Positions 7,920 to 16,335 of a stretch of 31,283 nucleotides of DNA are shown here, piece by piece. Numbering within the stretch: the stretch's first letter is position 1; each line of letters opens with the position of its first letter. A program made the translations under genes and the position numbers. Location of the stretch: contig CAYTPZ010000022.1 in NCBI GenBank assembly GCA_964440095.1, positions 1 to 31,283 on the forward strand. Direction: 5' to 3'. This DNA comes from JACNKJ01 sp964440095 (lineage in GTDB: Bacteria; Krumholzibacteriota; Krumholzibacteriia; JACNKJ01). The notes under the pieces were generated by a model. It was not told the DNA's origin. It saw only the letters and a program-made list of their open reading frames with translations, and searched no databases.

Positions 7920-7938
7920 ACACTGTTTACCTTATTGC

Positions 7939-7969
7939 CGAAAAATAGGGCCCGCCTTCCGGCGAGCCC
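7939..7969 (-). terminator. Rho-independent terminator after rpoD
   Basis: On the minus strand a 9-bp stem, GGGCTCGCC/GGCGGGCCC (one G-U pair), with a GGAA loop is followed by TATTTTT. It lies about 25 bases after the rpoD stop and closes the hrcA-to-rpoD gene run. Confidence 0.88.
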
Positions 7970-7992
7970 TTCTTGAAGCTAATTAATCCCAG

Positions 7993-9747
7993 CTAGAAAT
8001 TTTCCACGTAGCCCTTGAGTTTCCGCGCCCGGCTGGGGTGCTGAAGCTTGCGGATGGCCTTGGCCTCGATCTGCCTCACACGCTCGCGGGTCACCTTGAA
8101 TATGGTACCCACCTCTTCGAGCGTGCGCGGAGTTCCATCCCCCAGTCCGAAGCGCAGACGAATGACCTTCTCCTCGCGACGGGTCAGGGTGGAAAGCACA
8201 TGGGTCAGCCGATCCTCGAGCATGGAATGGGCAGCGGTCTCCGCCGGATTGCGCACGCCGATGTCTTCGATGAAATCGCCCAGGTTGCTGTCTTCATCTT
8301 CACCGATGGGACGGTCGAGGCTGACGGGCTCGATGCCCGCTCGCATGACGGCCTTCACCTTGTCGGCGGGGAAGTTCAGGAACTCGGCCACTTCCTTCTC
8401 GGTGGGCTCGCGCCCGAGATCCTGGGTGAGTTTGCGCTGGGCGCGATTCACCTTGTTGATGGCCTCGATCATGTGCACCGGCACACGAATAGTGCGCGCC
8501 TGGTCGGCGATGGCCCGGGTGATGGCCTGGCGAATCCACCAGGTTCCGTAGGTGGAGAATTTGTAGCCCTTGCGATAGTCGAACTTATCCACCGCTCGCA
8601 TGAGCCCGCCGTTGCCTTCCTGGATGAGATCCAGGAATTCCAGGCCGCGGTTGGTATAGCGTTTGGCGATACTGATGACCAATCGCACGTTGGCTTCGAT
8701 CATCTCCTTCTTGGCTTCCTGCGCGTGACGCTCTCCGCCTTCCACATTTTCGAGCAGTTCGGTCATCTCATCGAAACGAATGCCCAAATCGCGCTCGAGT
8801 TTGCGAAGCTTGCGCTGCAGCACCGACTGCTTGTTCTGAAGATCCAGGAGGGATTCGGAATTCCATTTGCCCTTGTTCTTAAGGGTAATTGTGCTCCAGC
8901 CCCGCTCCTCCATCTTGGTCAGGGTATCCTTCAATTCCTGAAAATCCAAACCCAGGAACTTCTGGTAGTGGCGAAGCTGCTTCACCGGCTCGGCCAGCTG
9001 AATGTGCGCCAGCCTGAGAGAGAGCGAGAGTTCATCCACTTGCTTGGGCTGGAAATTCAACTCGTGGATAAGCTCGCGCCATTTATCCTTGCGGCCCGTC
9101 AAAGCCCGTTCCGCGCTGCCACGAGCGCGATCGGAATTGGCCTTGGACAGCTTCAGCGCCCAAGTCTGAATCTCACCCTTGAGCTTGAGCAGCTTCTTGA
9201 GCGAACGCACCACCGATGCGCGATCCTGCTTCTCGGGCGTGTGATGTTCCTGGTAGCTTCCCGTATCCACCTGCACCAAGTCCTCCACGCGCAGCTCCTG
9301 AGCGTTGAGGCGGCGAATGGATTCCTTCAGGAAAATATCGGAGAAACTCGAAGAGAACAGAGTCTCAAGCACCTGATGCTTGCCCGATTCGATTCTCATG
9401 GCCAGGTCGATTTCGCCCTGACGATCCAGAAGCGGCACCTTGCCCATTTCGCGAAGGTACATGCGCACAGGATCATCGTAGCGAATTCCCTGGGCGGCGG
9501 CCTGACTCAGCTTTTCGCTGAGCTTGCGCTGGCGCTCCTCGCGGACGCGCATCTTTTCCTTGGCCTCGTCTTCACTGTTGAATATCTCGAGACCCAGTTC
9601 ATCGAGCCGGGAGTACACCTGGTCCACGGCCTCGATGTTGAAGTCATCGAGAAATTGTTCATAGATGTCGTCGTAGAGCAGATAGCCTTTTTTCTCGGCG
9701 ATCTTCTTGAGAGCGACGACAATGCGACTGGTCTTAGCCTTGCTCAC
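7993..9747 (-). CDS. rpoD: Primary sigma factor RpoD (sigma-70)
   Basis: Housekeeping sigma subunit of RNA polymerase, 584 residues. Region 1.1 (about 1-65) and 1.2 (DDPVRMYLREMG, 91-102) are present, followed by a long charged non-conserved region (about 130-340). Regions 2.1-2.4 (KKEMIEANVRLVISIAKRY onward, through GYKFSTYGTWWIRQAITR), 3 and 4 follow. The region 4.2 helix-turn-helix is VTRERVRQIEAKAIRKLQ near 552-569. The GTG at 9747 is chosen because AGGAAGG precedes it and it follows the dnaG stop by two bases. A longer open frame runs back into dnaG. Region 2.2 reads EGNGGLMRAV, with glycine where Ile, Leu or Thr is usual. It is the last gene of the run before a strong terminator. Confidence 0.97.
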   Translation of the reverse strand: MSKAKTSRIVVALKKIAEKKGYLLYDDIYEQFLDDFNIEAVDQVYSRLDELGLEIFNSEDEAKEKMRVREERQRKLSEKLSQAAAQGIRYDDPVRMYLREMGKVPLLDRQGEIDLAMRIESGKHQVLETLFSSSFSDIFLKESIRRLNAQELRVEDLVQVDTGSYQEHHTPEKQDRASVVRSLKKLLKLKGEIQTWALKLSKANSDRARGSAERALTGRKDKWRELIHELNFQPKQVDELSLSLRLAHIQLAEPVKQLRHYQKFLGLDFQELKDTLTKMEERGWSTITLKNKGKWNSESLLDLQNKQSVLQRKLRKLERDLGIRFDEMTELLENVEGGERHAQEAKKEMIEANVRLVISIAKRYTNRGLEFLDLIQEGNGGLMRAVDKFDYRKGYKFSTYGTWWIRQAITRAIADQARTIRVPVHMIEAINKVNRAQRKLTQDLGREPTEKEVAEFLNFPADKVKAVMRAGIEPVSLDRPIGEDEDSNLGDFIEDIGVRNPAETAAHSMLEDRLTHVLSTLTRREEKVIRLRFGLGDGTPRTLEEVGTIFKVTRERVRQIEAKAIRKLQHPSRARKLKGYVENF

Positions 9748-9749
9748 GC

Positions 9750-11546
9750 TCAGGCACCTTCCTTCCTGAGGGATCGATCCAATTCTTCTCTCAGCGAGCG
9801 AATGCGCTCGCCGAGGTGGCGCCACTCTTCGAGCAGCTCCGCCGGCACGGTTTCACCGGACAATTCCAGAGCTTGGACCCGGCCCTGAAAATCGCGATTT
9901 TTTTCCAACAGGCCGCTCAGTTTAAGTCGCAGAGCGGCGGGCCTCACCCAGTCCCCCTGATGAGAGACGTCCAAAAAACTCAATTCGTGCACCTGGCGCG
10001 CCGCCCCCGAATCGGGGAAGAGGTTGTCCAGGTCTTCGGCCCCGGGCACGCGGCCCAGTTGCCGAAGGATGCTGAAGATCCGCGATAGGCGCGGATCGGT
10101 AAAATCTTCGGCGTCCAGCAACTCCAGAGCCGTATCACGGCCGATGCCCTCGCTGAGAAGTAAGGCCAAAAGTGCCTTCTCTTCAGGACGGGCGCTGTCT
10201 TCGGTTGCTCCCTCGCTAAGATCTTGATTGGCCGCCGGTCCCCCACCCGGACTGCGGCGGATTTCCCCCAGCGCTCGTTTGAGAACGGGGATTTCCACAT
10301 CGAAGGCTCCCGAGAGCCTTTCCAAGAGAGTTCGGAGGTGTAGATCCCCGCCGCTGAAAGCGGTGAGGGTCTCGAGCACGTTCCGAATTGCCTTTTCCCT
10401 TTCCTCGGGCCGATCGCCGCGATCGGCGACAAAGGCGCGAAGAAAATTGAAAAAATGCGGTGCATCCCGGAGGCGCTCGCGGAAACGATCGCCGCCCTCC
10501 TTGCGGATGCTCGAGTCGGGATCTTCCCCCGGCTCCATGGCCGCCACCAAGGGCTCAATCCCCTCAACCAGCAGGATGCCCGATGCCTTGACCGCGGCTT
10601 TGAGGCCCGCACTGTCGCCATCGGTGACCACGCAGACCCGCTCGGTATAACGTTTCAACTGGCGAGCCTGCTCACGGGTGAAAGCCGTTCCGCAAACCGC
10701 TACCGCCAGCGGGATTCCCGCCTCGTGCAGACTGATCACGTCGAAATAGCCTTCGACCAGCACCGCCAGCTTCTGCCGACGTATTTCGCGCCAGGCCTGA
10801 TCCATTCCGTAGAGGATGCTCTTCTTCGAATAGACCGGACTGTCGCTGGAGTTCACGTACTTGGGAAGGGAATCGTCCAAAACGCGAGCGCCGAAACCCA
10901 GGTTTCGACCGCCCACCGCCTTCACTGGAAAAATGACCCGCCCGCGAAACAAATCGTAGTGTCCGGGACCCGAGCTCTTGGCACGGACCAGACCCAATTC
11001 GAGTACTTTATCCACCGGAAAACCCTGCTTGCCGAGATGGTCGTACAGAAGTCTCCAGCTTTGAGGGGCGTATCCCAGGGAGAAATTCTCGAGAGTTTCC
11101 TCGCTCAGGCCACGCTGTTTCAAGTATTCTCGAGCCGGTTCGCCTGATGCTTCGCTTTTCAGAATCCGATGATAGAAATCTGCGACCGACTGATTGATTC
11201 GGTAAAATACATCCTTGCGCTCTTCGCCGGAACCCCTTCGGCCCAGATCTTTGACCTCGATGCCAGCTCTTTTCCCAAGGAACTTAAGGGATTCCGGGAA
11301 TGAAACCCCTTCCATCTCCTGTACAAAAGTAAAGACATCGCCGCCTTTGTGGCAACCGAAGCAGTAAAAATTCTGTCTTTCAGGATTCACGTTGAAGCTT
11401 GGCGTCTTCTCGTGATGAAAAGGACAGATTCCCTGCCAATTGCTACCCACACGACGAAGCTTCACGTACTGGCCCACCAGTTCGACAATGTCGCTGGCGT
11501 CTCTGACGCGTTCTTTGGTGTCCTGCCTGTCCGGGGATGCGCTCAT
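9750..11546 (-). CDS. dnaG: DNA primase DnaG
   Basis: Makes RNA primers for replication. The 598-residue product has the CHC2 zinc finger at its N-terminus (C41, H44, C62, C65, in CPFHHEKTPSF and YCFGCHKGGD). The catalytic core follows, with TOPRIM motifs VEGYFDV and DGDSAG in the 260-320 range. The C-terminal helicase-binding region is present but poorly conserved (about 440-598). The ATG overlaps the mutS2 stop (ATGA), and rpoD begins two bases after the dnaG stop, giving the classic dnaG-rpoD order. The usual upstream rpsU is absent here. Full length and intact motifs indicate a functional primase. Confidence 0.97.
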   Translation of the reverse strand: MSASPDRQDTKERVRDASDIVELVGQYVKLRRVGSNWQGICPFHHEKTPSFNVNPERQNFYCFGCHKGGDVFTFVQEMEGVSFPESLKFLGKRAGIEVKDLGRRGSGEERKDVFYRINQSVADFYHRILKSEASGEPAREYLKQRGLSEETLENFSLGYAPQSWRLLYDHLGKQGFPVDKVLELGLVRAKSSGPGHYDLFRGRVIFPVKAVGGRNLGFGARVLDDSLPKYVNSSDSPVYSKKSILYGMDQAWREIRRQKLAVLVEGYFDVISLHEAGIPLAVAVCGTAFTREQARQLKRYTERVCVVTDGDSAGLKAAVKASGILLVEGIEPLVAAMEPGEDPDSSIRKEGGDRFRERLRDAPHFFNFLRAFVADRGDRPEEREKAIRNVLETLTAFSGGDLHLRTLLERLSGAFDVEIPVLKRALGEIRRSPGGGPAANQDLSEGATEDSARPEEKALLALLLSEGIGRDTALELLDAEDFTDPRLSRIFSILRQLGRVPGAEDLDNLFPDSGAARQVHELSFLDVSHQGDWVRPAALRLKLSGLLEKNRDFQGRVQALELSGETVPAELLEEWRHLGERIRSLREELDRSLRKEGA

Positions 11547-14119
11547 GGATTTCTCAGTATAGTCGCGTCGGAGTCCCCTGCCAAGTCAACGCGTGTCACT
11601 CCGCTGCCTCCGCGGTTCTGATCGGCCAAATTGAAGCCTTTCACCCGAGAATCCCGGCGCAATCGCTCCCGAATGGCCTGCCGAAGCGCTCCCGTACCCT
11701 TGCCATGGAGAATCTCCACGAAGTCGTAGCCACCGAGCACGGCGGCGTCCAGGAAGCTGTCGAGTTCGTCCAGGGCCTCATCCACGGTCTGGCCACGCAG
11801 ATCGAGCCGAAATGACTCCAGCTCGGTGGATGGTAGACCAATCCCAAAGACGCTGCCCGCTGACCGCTGGCCGCTATCCGCTGACCGCTGGCCGCTGNNN
11901 NNNNNNNNNNNNNNNNNNNNNNNNNNNNNNNNNNNNNNNNNNNNNNNNNNNNNNNNNNNNNNNNNNNNNNNNNNNNNNNNNNNNNNNNNNNNNNNNNCGC
12001 TGCCCGCTGACCGCTGGCCGCTATCCGCTGACCGCTGGCCGCTGGAGTCCAAGGGAGAGAATTCCTCTAAGGGGAGTGTGAGCACGACGCCGTCCAGGGA
12101 GACGCGCAGGCGATCACCGCCGGCTTCCCCGAGGATTTCGACGACCTTCCCCGTGGAATGCATGCGCACCCGGTCGCCTGCTCGCCAAGTCTCGAGTGTC
12201 TGGCGGTCGGCGGTCGGCGGTTGGCGATCGGCGAGTTCCTTTTCCAGCTCGCCGACTTTGTCCCGCGCCTGGGATATGCTCTTGCGATCGGCATCGCTCT
12301 CGCGAATGGCCTGCACGGCCGCCTCCACCTGCCGCCGGGCCTCATCCAGGAAGCGTTCGCCTTCCTTGCGCGATTCGGCCAGGATGCGCCGCTCTTCCTT
12401 GCGCACCTCGCGCATGCGTTTCTCGTAATCGGCTTCCAGGAGTTCGAAGCGACGACGATGCTCCTCGCCCTTTTCCCGGGCATCGCTGGCCCTCACCGAC
12501 TCCTCTTCCAGACGCGTGAGCAGGGTGTCCATTTTGAGTGCGTCCTCACCCAGTAGCGATTCGGCCCTTTCCAAGACCCGGCCGTCCAAGCCCAAACGGC
12601 GGGCTGTGGCCATGGCCCGGCTGCTTCCGGGCACGCCAGGCCTGAGTACGTAAAGCGGCCTGCGTGCCTCGGGATCGAATTCCATGGACGCGTTGGCCGC
12701 GCCCTCAGTTTCCTGGGCGAACCCTTTAAGCCCACCAAGATGGGTGGTGATCAACACCCGCGCGCCGCTCTGCATCCAGTTTTCCATGGCGGCTCTGGCC
12801 AGGGCCGTGCCCTCTTCCGGGTCGGTGCCGTCGCCGATTTCATCCACCAGGATGAGCGTGCCCGGACCCGCCTCCTCCACCATGCGCACCAGATGTTTCA
12901 GGTGGGCGCTGAAGGTGGATTGGCTATCGCGCAAACTCTGCTCGTCGCCGATGTCCGCGAGGATGTGATCGAAGATGGGCAGTTCACAACCATCGCCCGC
13001 AGGAAGTGGCGAGCCGATTTGATTAAGGAAGGCCATGAGCCCAAGGGTCTTGAGCATGACGGTTTTACCGCCGGTGTTGGGCCCGCTCACCAGGAGCAGA
13101 CGCTGATCTGTATCCAGGCTGAGATCCAGGGGCACAAGATCCACACCGGGATCCAGGTAATCTTCCAGCAGCGGATGACGCGCCGCCGTCATGCGGATCT
13201 GCTCACCTTTTTCCTCGGCCCAGGCTCGGGGGCGTCCTTTGAACTCACGAGCCAGCGCCAGGGGGATTTCCATTCGTGAAAAACGTTGAGCCAAGTTTTC
13301 AATGTCCGGCGCTGCGCTGCGAACCCAGGCGCTGAGTTCATCCAGAATGCGGACGATCTCCTCGCGCTCCTCGGCGCTGAGACCCGCCACGCGATTGTTG
13401 AGTTCCACCGTTTCCATGGGTTCGACGAAGAGGGTTTTTCCCGTTCCCGACTCATCGTGAACGATGCCGGGAAGGTCGGTCTTTCGTTCGCGCTTCACGG
13501 GAAGCACCAAACGTCCCGAGCGAACCATGGGACGAGGATCCTCTCCCGGACCCGCCAGACGATTCTTGATCAGATCTTCCAGGGTGCCGCGCACACGGTC
13601 GCGGGTTTGGCTCATGCTCCGGCGTATGCGCGCAAGTTCGGTGGACGCAGCGTCGAGCATCTCGCCGTCGGATCCCACGCAGGATTCGATACGCGAGGCC
13701 AGGGCGTCTTGAGATTCGATCTCGCCCAGATCGGATCGAAGTGCAGGCACCAGCTCGGCCTCGGCTACAATGAATCGGCGAAAGCTATCTAGCGATCGCA
13801 GGCTTCGCGCAAGACGATAGAGTTGCTCGGGACCCAGGCGACTGCCTTCGCCGCGACATGCGGCCAGTTCCGGCGCGGGGTCGGAAATATCCTGGATGCT
13901 CGGATCGTGGCCGTCCTCCAGAAGACGTAGCCATTCGCGCACTCGCTGACGACGGGCCTCGATGAGCTTGCGGTCGGTTAGGGGCATCAAGGCCAGAATA
14001 GCCTCACGACTTCGCGGCAGGACCGCGCGCGCGGACAGACGCTCCAGCCAGTCCGGAAAGTCCAGAACCCTGGCGGCATGGCTCGCACGCAGCCCGACAG
14101 ATGCCTGCATCCAGGGCAT
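11543..14119 (-). CDS. mutS2: Endonuclease MutS2 with repeat-bearing linkers, interrupted by a scaffold gap
   Basis: MutS-family ATPase with Smr nuclease domain, implicated in suppressing recombination and in rescue of collided ribosomes. N-terminal core/clamp (about 1-330), then ATPase with Walker A SGPNTGGKT near residue 345 and Walker B LILVDEIGDGTDP near 424. A long coiled coil (about 540-620), a KOW-like segment (GDRVRMHSTGKVVEILGEA) and a C-terminal Smr domain (LDLRGQTVDEAL, HGKGTGALR) follow. The linkers on both sides of the KOW segment are encoded by 7-bp repeats, giving ADRQ- and SGQRSAD-type residues. A 100-N gap lies in the second linker, so true length is unknown; as drawn it is 858 residues against about 780 for the family. 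The ATG overlaps the CvpA stop (TAATG), and the gene stop overlaps dnaG (ATGA). Confidence 0.93.
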   Translation of the reverse strand: MPWMQASVGLRASHAARVLDFPDWLERLSARAVLPRSREAILALMPLTDRKLIEARRQRVREWLRLLEDGHDPSIQDISDPAPELAACRGEGSRLGPEQLYRLARSLRSLDSFRRFIVAEAELVPALRSDLGEIESQDALASRIESCVGSDGEMLDAASTELARIRRSMSQTRDRVRGTLEDLIKNRLAGPGEDPRPMVRSGRLVLPVKRERKTDLPGIVHDESGTGKTLFVEPMETVELNNRVAGLSAEEREEIVRILDELSAWVRSAAPDIENLAQRFSRMEIPLALAREFKGRPRAWAEEKGEQIRMTAARHPLLEDYLDPGVDLVPLDLSLDTDQRLLLVSGPNTGGKTVMLKTLGLMAFLNQIGSPLPAGDGCELPIFDHILADIGDEQSLRDSQSTFSAHLKHLVRMVEEAGPGTLILVDEIGDGTDPEEGTALARAAMENWMQSGARVLITTHLGGLKGFAQETEGAANASMEFDPEARRPLYVLRPGVPGSSRAMATARRLGLDGRVLERAESLLGEDALKMDTLLTRLEEESVRASDAREKGEEHRRRFELLEADYEKRMREVRKEERRILAESRKEGERFLDEARRQVEAAVQAIRESDADRKSISQARDKVGELEKELADRQPPTADRQTLETWRAGDRVRMHSTGKVVEILGEAGGDRLRVSLDGVVLTLPLEEFSPLDSSGQRSADSGQRSAGSXXXXXXXXXXXXXXXXXXXXXXXXXXXXXXXXXXSGQRSADSGQRSAGSVFGIGLPSTELESFRLDLRGQTVDEALDELDSFLDAAVLGGYDFVEILHGKGTGALRQAIRERLRRDSRVKGFNLADQNRGGSGVTRVDLAGDSDATILRNP
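11851..12044. repeat. Heptanucleotide tandem repeat tract B (in mutS2), split by a gap
   Basis: Read on the plus strand, 11851-11897 is CGCTGCC, CGCTGAC, CGCTGGC, CGCTATC, CGCTGAC, CGCTGGC, CGCTG. The identical 47 bases return at 11998-12044 after the gap. Three units make 21 bp, so the protein has a 7-residue period (SGQRSAD). The tract encodes the linker between the KOW-like segment and the Smr domain of MutS2. The same unit family is beside the RNase P RNA (2801-2842). Confidence 0.92.
11898..11997. other. Scaffold gap (100 N)
   Basis: Exactly 100 N bases, the conventional placeholder for a gap of unknown size. Both flanks are the same 47-bp heptad-repeat sequence, so the gap reflects an unresolved repeat. 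The mutS2 frame stays open across it. Removing the gap plus one flank copy deletes 147 bases, also a multiple of three. Confidence 0.97.
12201..12235. repeat. Heptanucleotide tandem repeat tract C (in mutS2)
   Basis: Five 7-bp units on the plus strand: TGGCGGT, CGGCGGT, CGGCGGT, TGGCGAT, CGGCGAG. On the minus (coding) strand these are CGCCRAY-like units, one base from the CGCTRAC units of tracts A and B. They encode ADRQPPTADRQ, between the coiled coil and the KOW-like segment of MutS2. Confidence 0.8.
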
Positions 14120-14649
14120 TAGACCTGCGTTCCGGCGCCTGCGCCGCCTATGTTCAATTCGGGAAGCCAGTCACGGAAAACGTGGAAGGCCGTGGGCGCC
14201 AGCGTTAGCAGAAACTCGATGACCGTTCTCTCCGCAGGGCTGTATCCACCGGGCATGGACCAAAGCAGTCCCGCCATCTGCGCTAGATTGAGCAATACGC
14301 TCACGAGAAGCAGTGCAAAGGTGAACCCGGCCAGGGAGCCGATGCCCTTGTCGATCCAGCCCAGGGGCGTCCAGTCCACAATCTTGGAGACAAGCTTGCC
14401 TGCCAGGGCCACCAGGCCCGCCACGATCACAAAGGCCACGATGAACAAGATGACCTTGGGAACGGGCGCATAAAGCGCCTCGGGCAAGTAGGGCTCGGCT
14501 TCCCATACCAGGAGCGGAGCCATGAAGATACCGATGACAATTCCCGCCAGCTTGATGAGTCCGCCCAGGAGCCCCGACTTGTAACCTCGATAGATGCCCA
14601 CCAGCAAAATGAGCACGATGACCAGGTCGAGTATCAGGGAATAGCTCAT
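14119..14649 (-). CDS. cvpA: CvpA family membrane protein
   Basis: Small inner-membrane protein of the CvpA (colicin V production) family, 176 residues with four hydrophobic segments (about 4-45, 62-90, 103-128 and a weaker C-terminal one). Family features are the N-terminal DLVIVLILLVGIYRGYKSG and the WTPLGWIDKGIGSLAGF loop. The exact biochemical role is unsettled; roles in envelope homeostasis and septation have been suggested for the family. The ATG overlaps the yqeY stop (ATGA), and its own stop overlaps mutS2 (TAATG). cvpA next to mutS2 is a common bacterial pairing. The protein is unrelated to bacteriocin secretion in this context. Confidence 0.88.
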   Translation of the reverse strand: MSYSLILDLVIVLILLVGIYRGYKSGLLGGLIKLAGIVIGIFMAPLLVWEAEPYLPEALYAPVPKVILFIVAFVIVAGLVALAGKLVSKIVDWTPLGWIDKGIGSLAGFTFALLLVSVLLNLAQMAGLLWSMPGGYSPAERTVIEFLLTLAPTAFHVFRDWLPELNIGGAGAGTQV

Positions 14650-15095
14650 TGGGAAAGCCTCGCTTTGACCAGGGCGCTAACAATGCCGCCCTCGGCGCGG
14701 CCCGCCGTTTTCGCCATGACTTCCTTCATGACCGCGCCCATGTGCTTCATGCCGGATACGCCGCCGAGGCCGGCCACCACCTCGTCCACGATGACGCGAA
14801 CTTCCTCCTCACCCAAAGCGGCGGGCAGGTAGCCCTTCACGATCTCGGCTTCGGCCAATTCCTTTTCGGCCATTTCCGTACGACCGCCCTCCTGAAATTC
14901 CTTGGCCGCCTCGGCACGCTTGCGGGCATAGCGAGATAGGATGTCGAGAATCTCGGATTCGTCCAGATCCTCACCCTTGGAGATGCTGGCGTTCTTCAGA
15001 TCGGTCCGAAGCATGCGGATAACGCTGATCCGAACCTTGTCGCCATCTTTCATGGCGCTTTTCTGATCATCCATGAGACGGGCTTGCAGGTCCAT
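14646..15095 (-). CDS. yqeY: GatB/YqeY domain-containing protein
   Basis: Cytosolic 149-residue protein with the helical YqeY fold, related to the C-terminal tRNA-binding domain of GatB. Landmarks are an N-terminal MDLQARLMDDQKSAMK, the acidic central helices (EMAEKELAEAEIVKGYLP) and the C-terminal MGAVMKEVMAKTAGRAEGG. Its function is not firmly established; tRNA binding or amidotransferase-like activity is assumed by homology. The second ATG at 15095 is preferred because AAGGGGG lies just upstream; an adjacent ATG at 15098 leaves no spacing, and the longer open frame runs into the dnaJ tail region. It precedes cvpA with an ATGA overlap. In many bacteria yqeY sits beside rpsU, dnaG and rpoD; here rpsU is missing. 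Confidence 0.92.
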   Translation of the reverse strand: MDLQARLMDDQKSAMKDGDKVRISVIRMLRTDLKNASISKGEDLDESEILDILSRYARKRAEAAKEFQEGGRTEMAEKELAEAEIVKGYLPAALGEEEVRVIVDEVVAGLGGVSGMKHMGAVMKEVMAKTAGRAEGGIVSALVKARLSQ

Positions 15096-15193
15096 CATCC
15101 CCCTTTTCGCCCTATGCGGGCGGCATATTGCGGGGCGGGAGCCCCTGAGATACCGGCGGCTTAGGCGCACCGGGCAAGGAAGATTCGCGCGGT

Positions 15194-16333
15194 CTACTGG
15201 CCGCGCCGCGGATCGGGGAGCTTGCCTTGCTGGATCTTCTCCAGTTCACGCAGCAGGCTCTGTTCCTCCTTGTCCGGCTTGGGCGAGGTCCACCCCAGCA
15301 GCCGCACGATCAAATTGCCGTGACTCCCCGAATTCAATACGGGAAGTCCCTTGCCGCGAAGTCGGAACAGCTCGTGAGTCTGTGTACCTGCGGGGACTTT
15401 TAGTAGAGCCTTGCCCTCAAGAGTGGGCACCGAAACCTTGCCGCCCAAGGAAAGGGTGCTGAAAGACACGGGCACTTCCACATACAAATCGTTCTTCTGA
15501 ACCCGCTCGAAGAGCTTGTGCTCCGCCACCTCGATGAGAACGATCACGTCGCCCTTGGGTCCGCCACGAAGACCGGCCTCACCGCGACCGCGCAGGGGAA
15601 TGTAATCGCCTGTGGAGACGCCAGCCGGCACCTTCACCTCCAGCATCTCCTCACCGTTCACACGCCCCTCACCCCGGCAGTCGCTGCAAGGATCCTGGAT
15701 CACGCTGCCCTCGCCATGGCAGGTGGGACAGACTCGCTGCTCTACGAATTGGCCCAGCAGAGTTCGCCTCACCTGGCGCACCTCTCCATGTCCCTGGCAA
15801 GTGCCGCAACGGGACGACTGGGATCCGGGTTTCTGCCCCGTACCGTGGCAGGTGTCGCAGACGGATTTCTTTTTGATCTTGAGGGTGCGCGTGGCACCCT
15901 TGGCCACTTCTTCCAAACTTAGCTTGAGCCTCACACGAAGATCGCGACCGGTCCGGTCGGGGCCACTCTGGCGCCCTGAACCGCGGCCGCCACCGCCGAA
16001 GAAGCTTTCGAATCCGCCGAAGTCACGCATGAAAGCGCGTAGGGCTTCTTCCATGTCGATGCCGCCGGCCTGACCGAAGGGTCCCTGTGCGCCGCCGAAG
16101 CCTTGACCCGAGACACCCGCGTGCCCGAACTGATCGTAGGCCTGGCGCTTCTTATCGTCTTTCAGAACCTCGTAGGCCTCGGTGGCTTCCTTGAACTTGT
16201 CCTCGGCGCTGGGATCGTCGGGATTGCGATCGGGGTGATACTGCATGGCCAGTTTGCGGTAGGCCTTGCGCACCTCTTGCTCATCGGCGCCCTTGGCCAC
16301 GCCCAGCACTTCGTAATAGTCGCGTTTGTCCAT
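15194..16333 (-). CDS. dnaJ: Chaperone DnaJ (Hsp40)
   Basis: Co-chaperone that delivers substrates to DnaK and stimulates its ATPase. The 379-residue product has the full class I layout: J domain with HPD motif (YHPDRNPDDPS near residue 35), Gly/Phe-rich linker (70-130), four zinc-binding CxxCxGxG repeats (CDTCHGTG, CGTCQGHG, CPTCHGEG, CSDCRGEG) in the 150-215 range, and the C-terminal substrate-binding domains. The ATG at 16333 follows the grpE stop by two bases. An upstream TTG in frame overlaps that stop and is less likely. dnaK itself is not in the window. Confidence 0.97.
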   Translation of the reverse strand: MDKRDYYEVLGVAKGADEQEVRKAYRKLAMQYHPDRNPDDPSAEDKFKEATEAYEVLKDDKKRQAYDQFGHAGVSGQGFGGAQGPFGQAGGIDMEEALRAFMRDFGGFESFFGGGGRGSGRQSGPDRTGRDLRVRLKLSLEEVAKGATRTLKIKKKSVCDTCHGTGQKPGSQSSRCGTCQGHGEVRQVRRTLLGQFVEQRVCPTCHGEGSVIQDPCSDCRGEGRVNGEEMLEVKVPAGVSTGDYIPLRGRGEAGLRGGPKGDVIVLIEVAEHKLFERVQKNDLYVEVPVSFSTLSLGGKVSVPTLEGKALLKVPAGTQTHELFRLRGKGLPVLNSGSHGNLIVRLLGWTSPKPDKEEQSLLRELEKIQQGKLPDPRRGQ

Positions 16334-16335
16334 GC

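Noticed and set aside
7798..7986. 62-codon plus-strand open frame between rpoD and the Fe-S gene
   Set aside because: It spans the rpoD terminator and the candidate promoters, starts at TTG without a ribosome site, and has no known domain.
8038..9888. 616-codon plus-strand open frame antisense to rpoD
   Set aside because: It mirrors a real GC-rich gene; the translation has no recognisable domain, and rpoD on the other strand is unambiguous.
15096..15193. rpsU between dnaJ and yqeY
   Set aside because: The 98-base gap is too short for the 60-70 codon S21 gene, and no S21-like residues appear in any frame.
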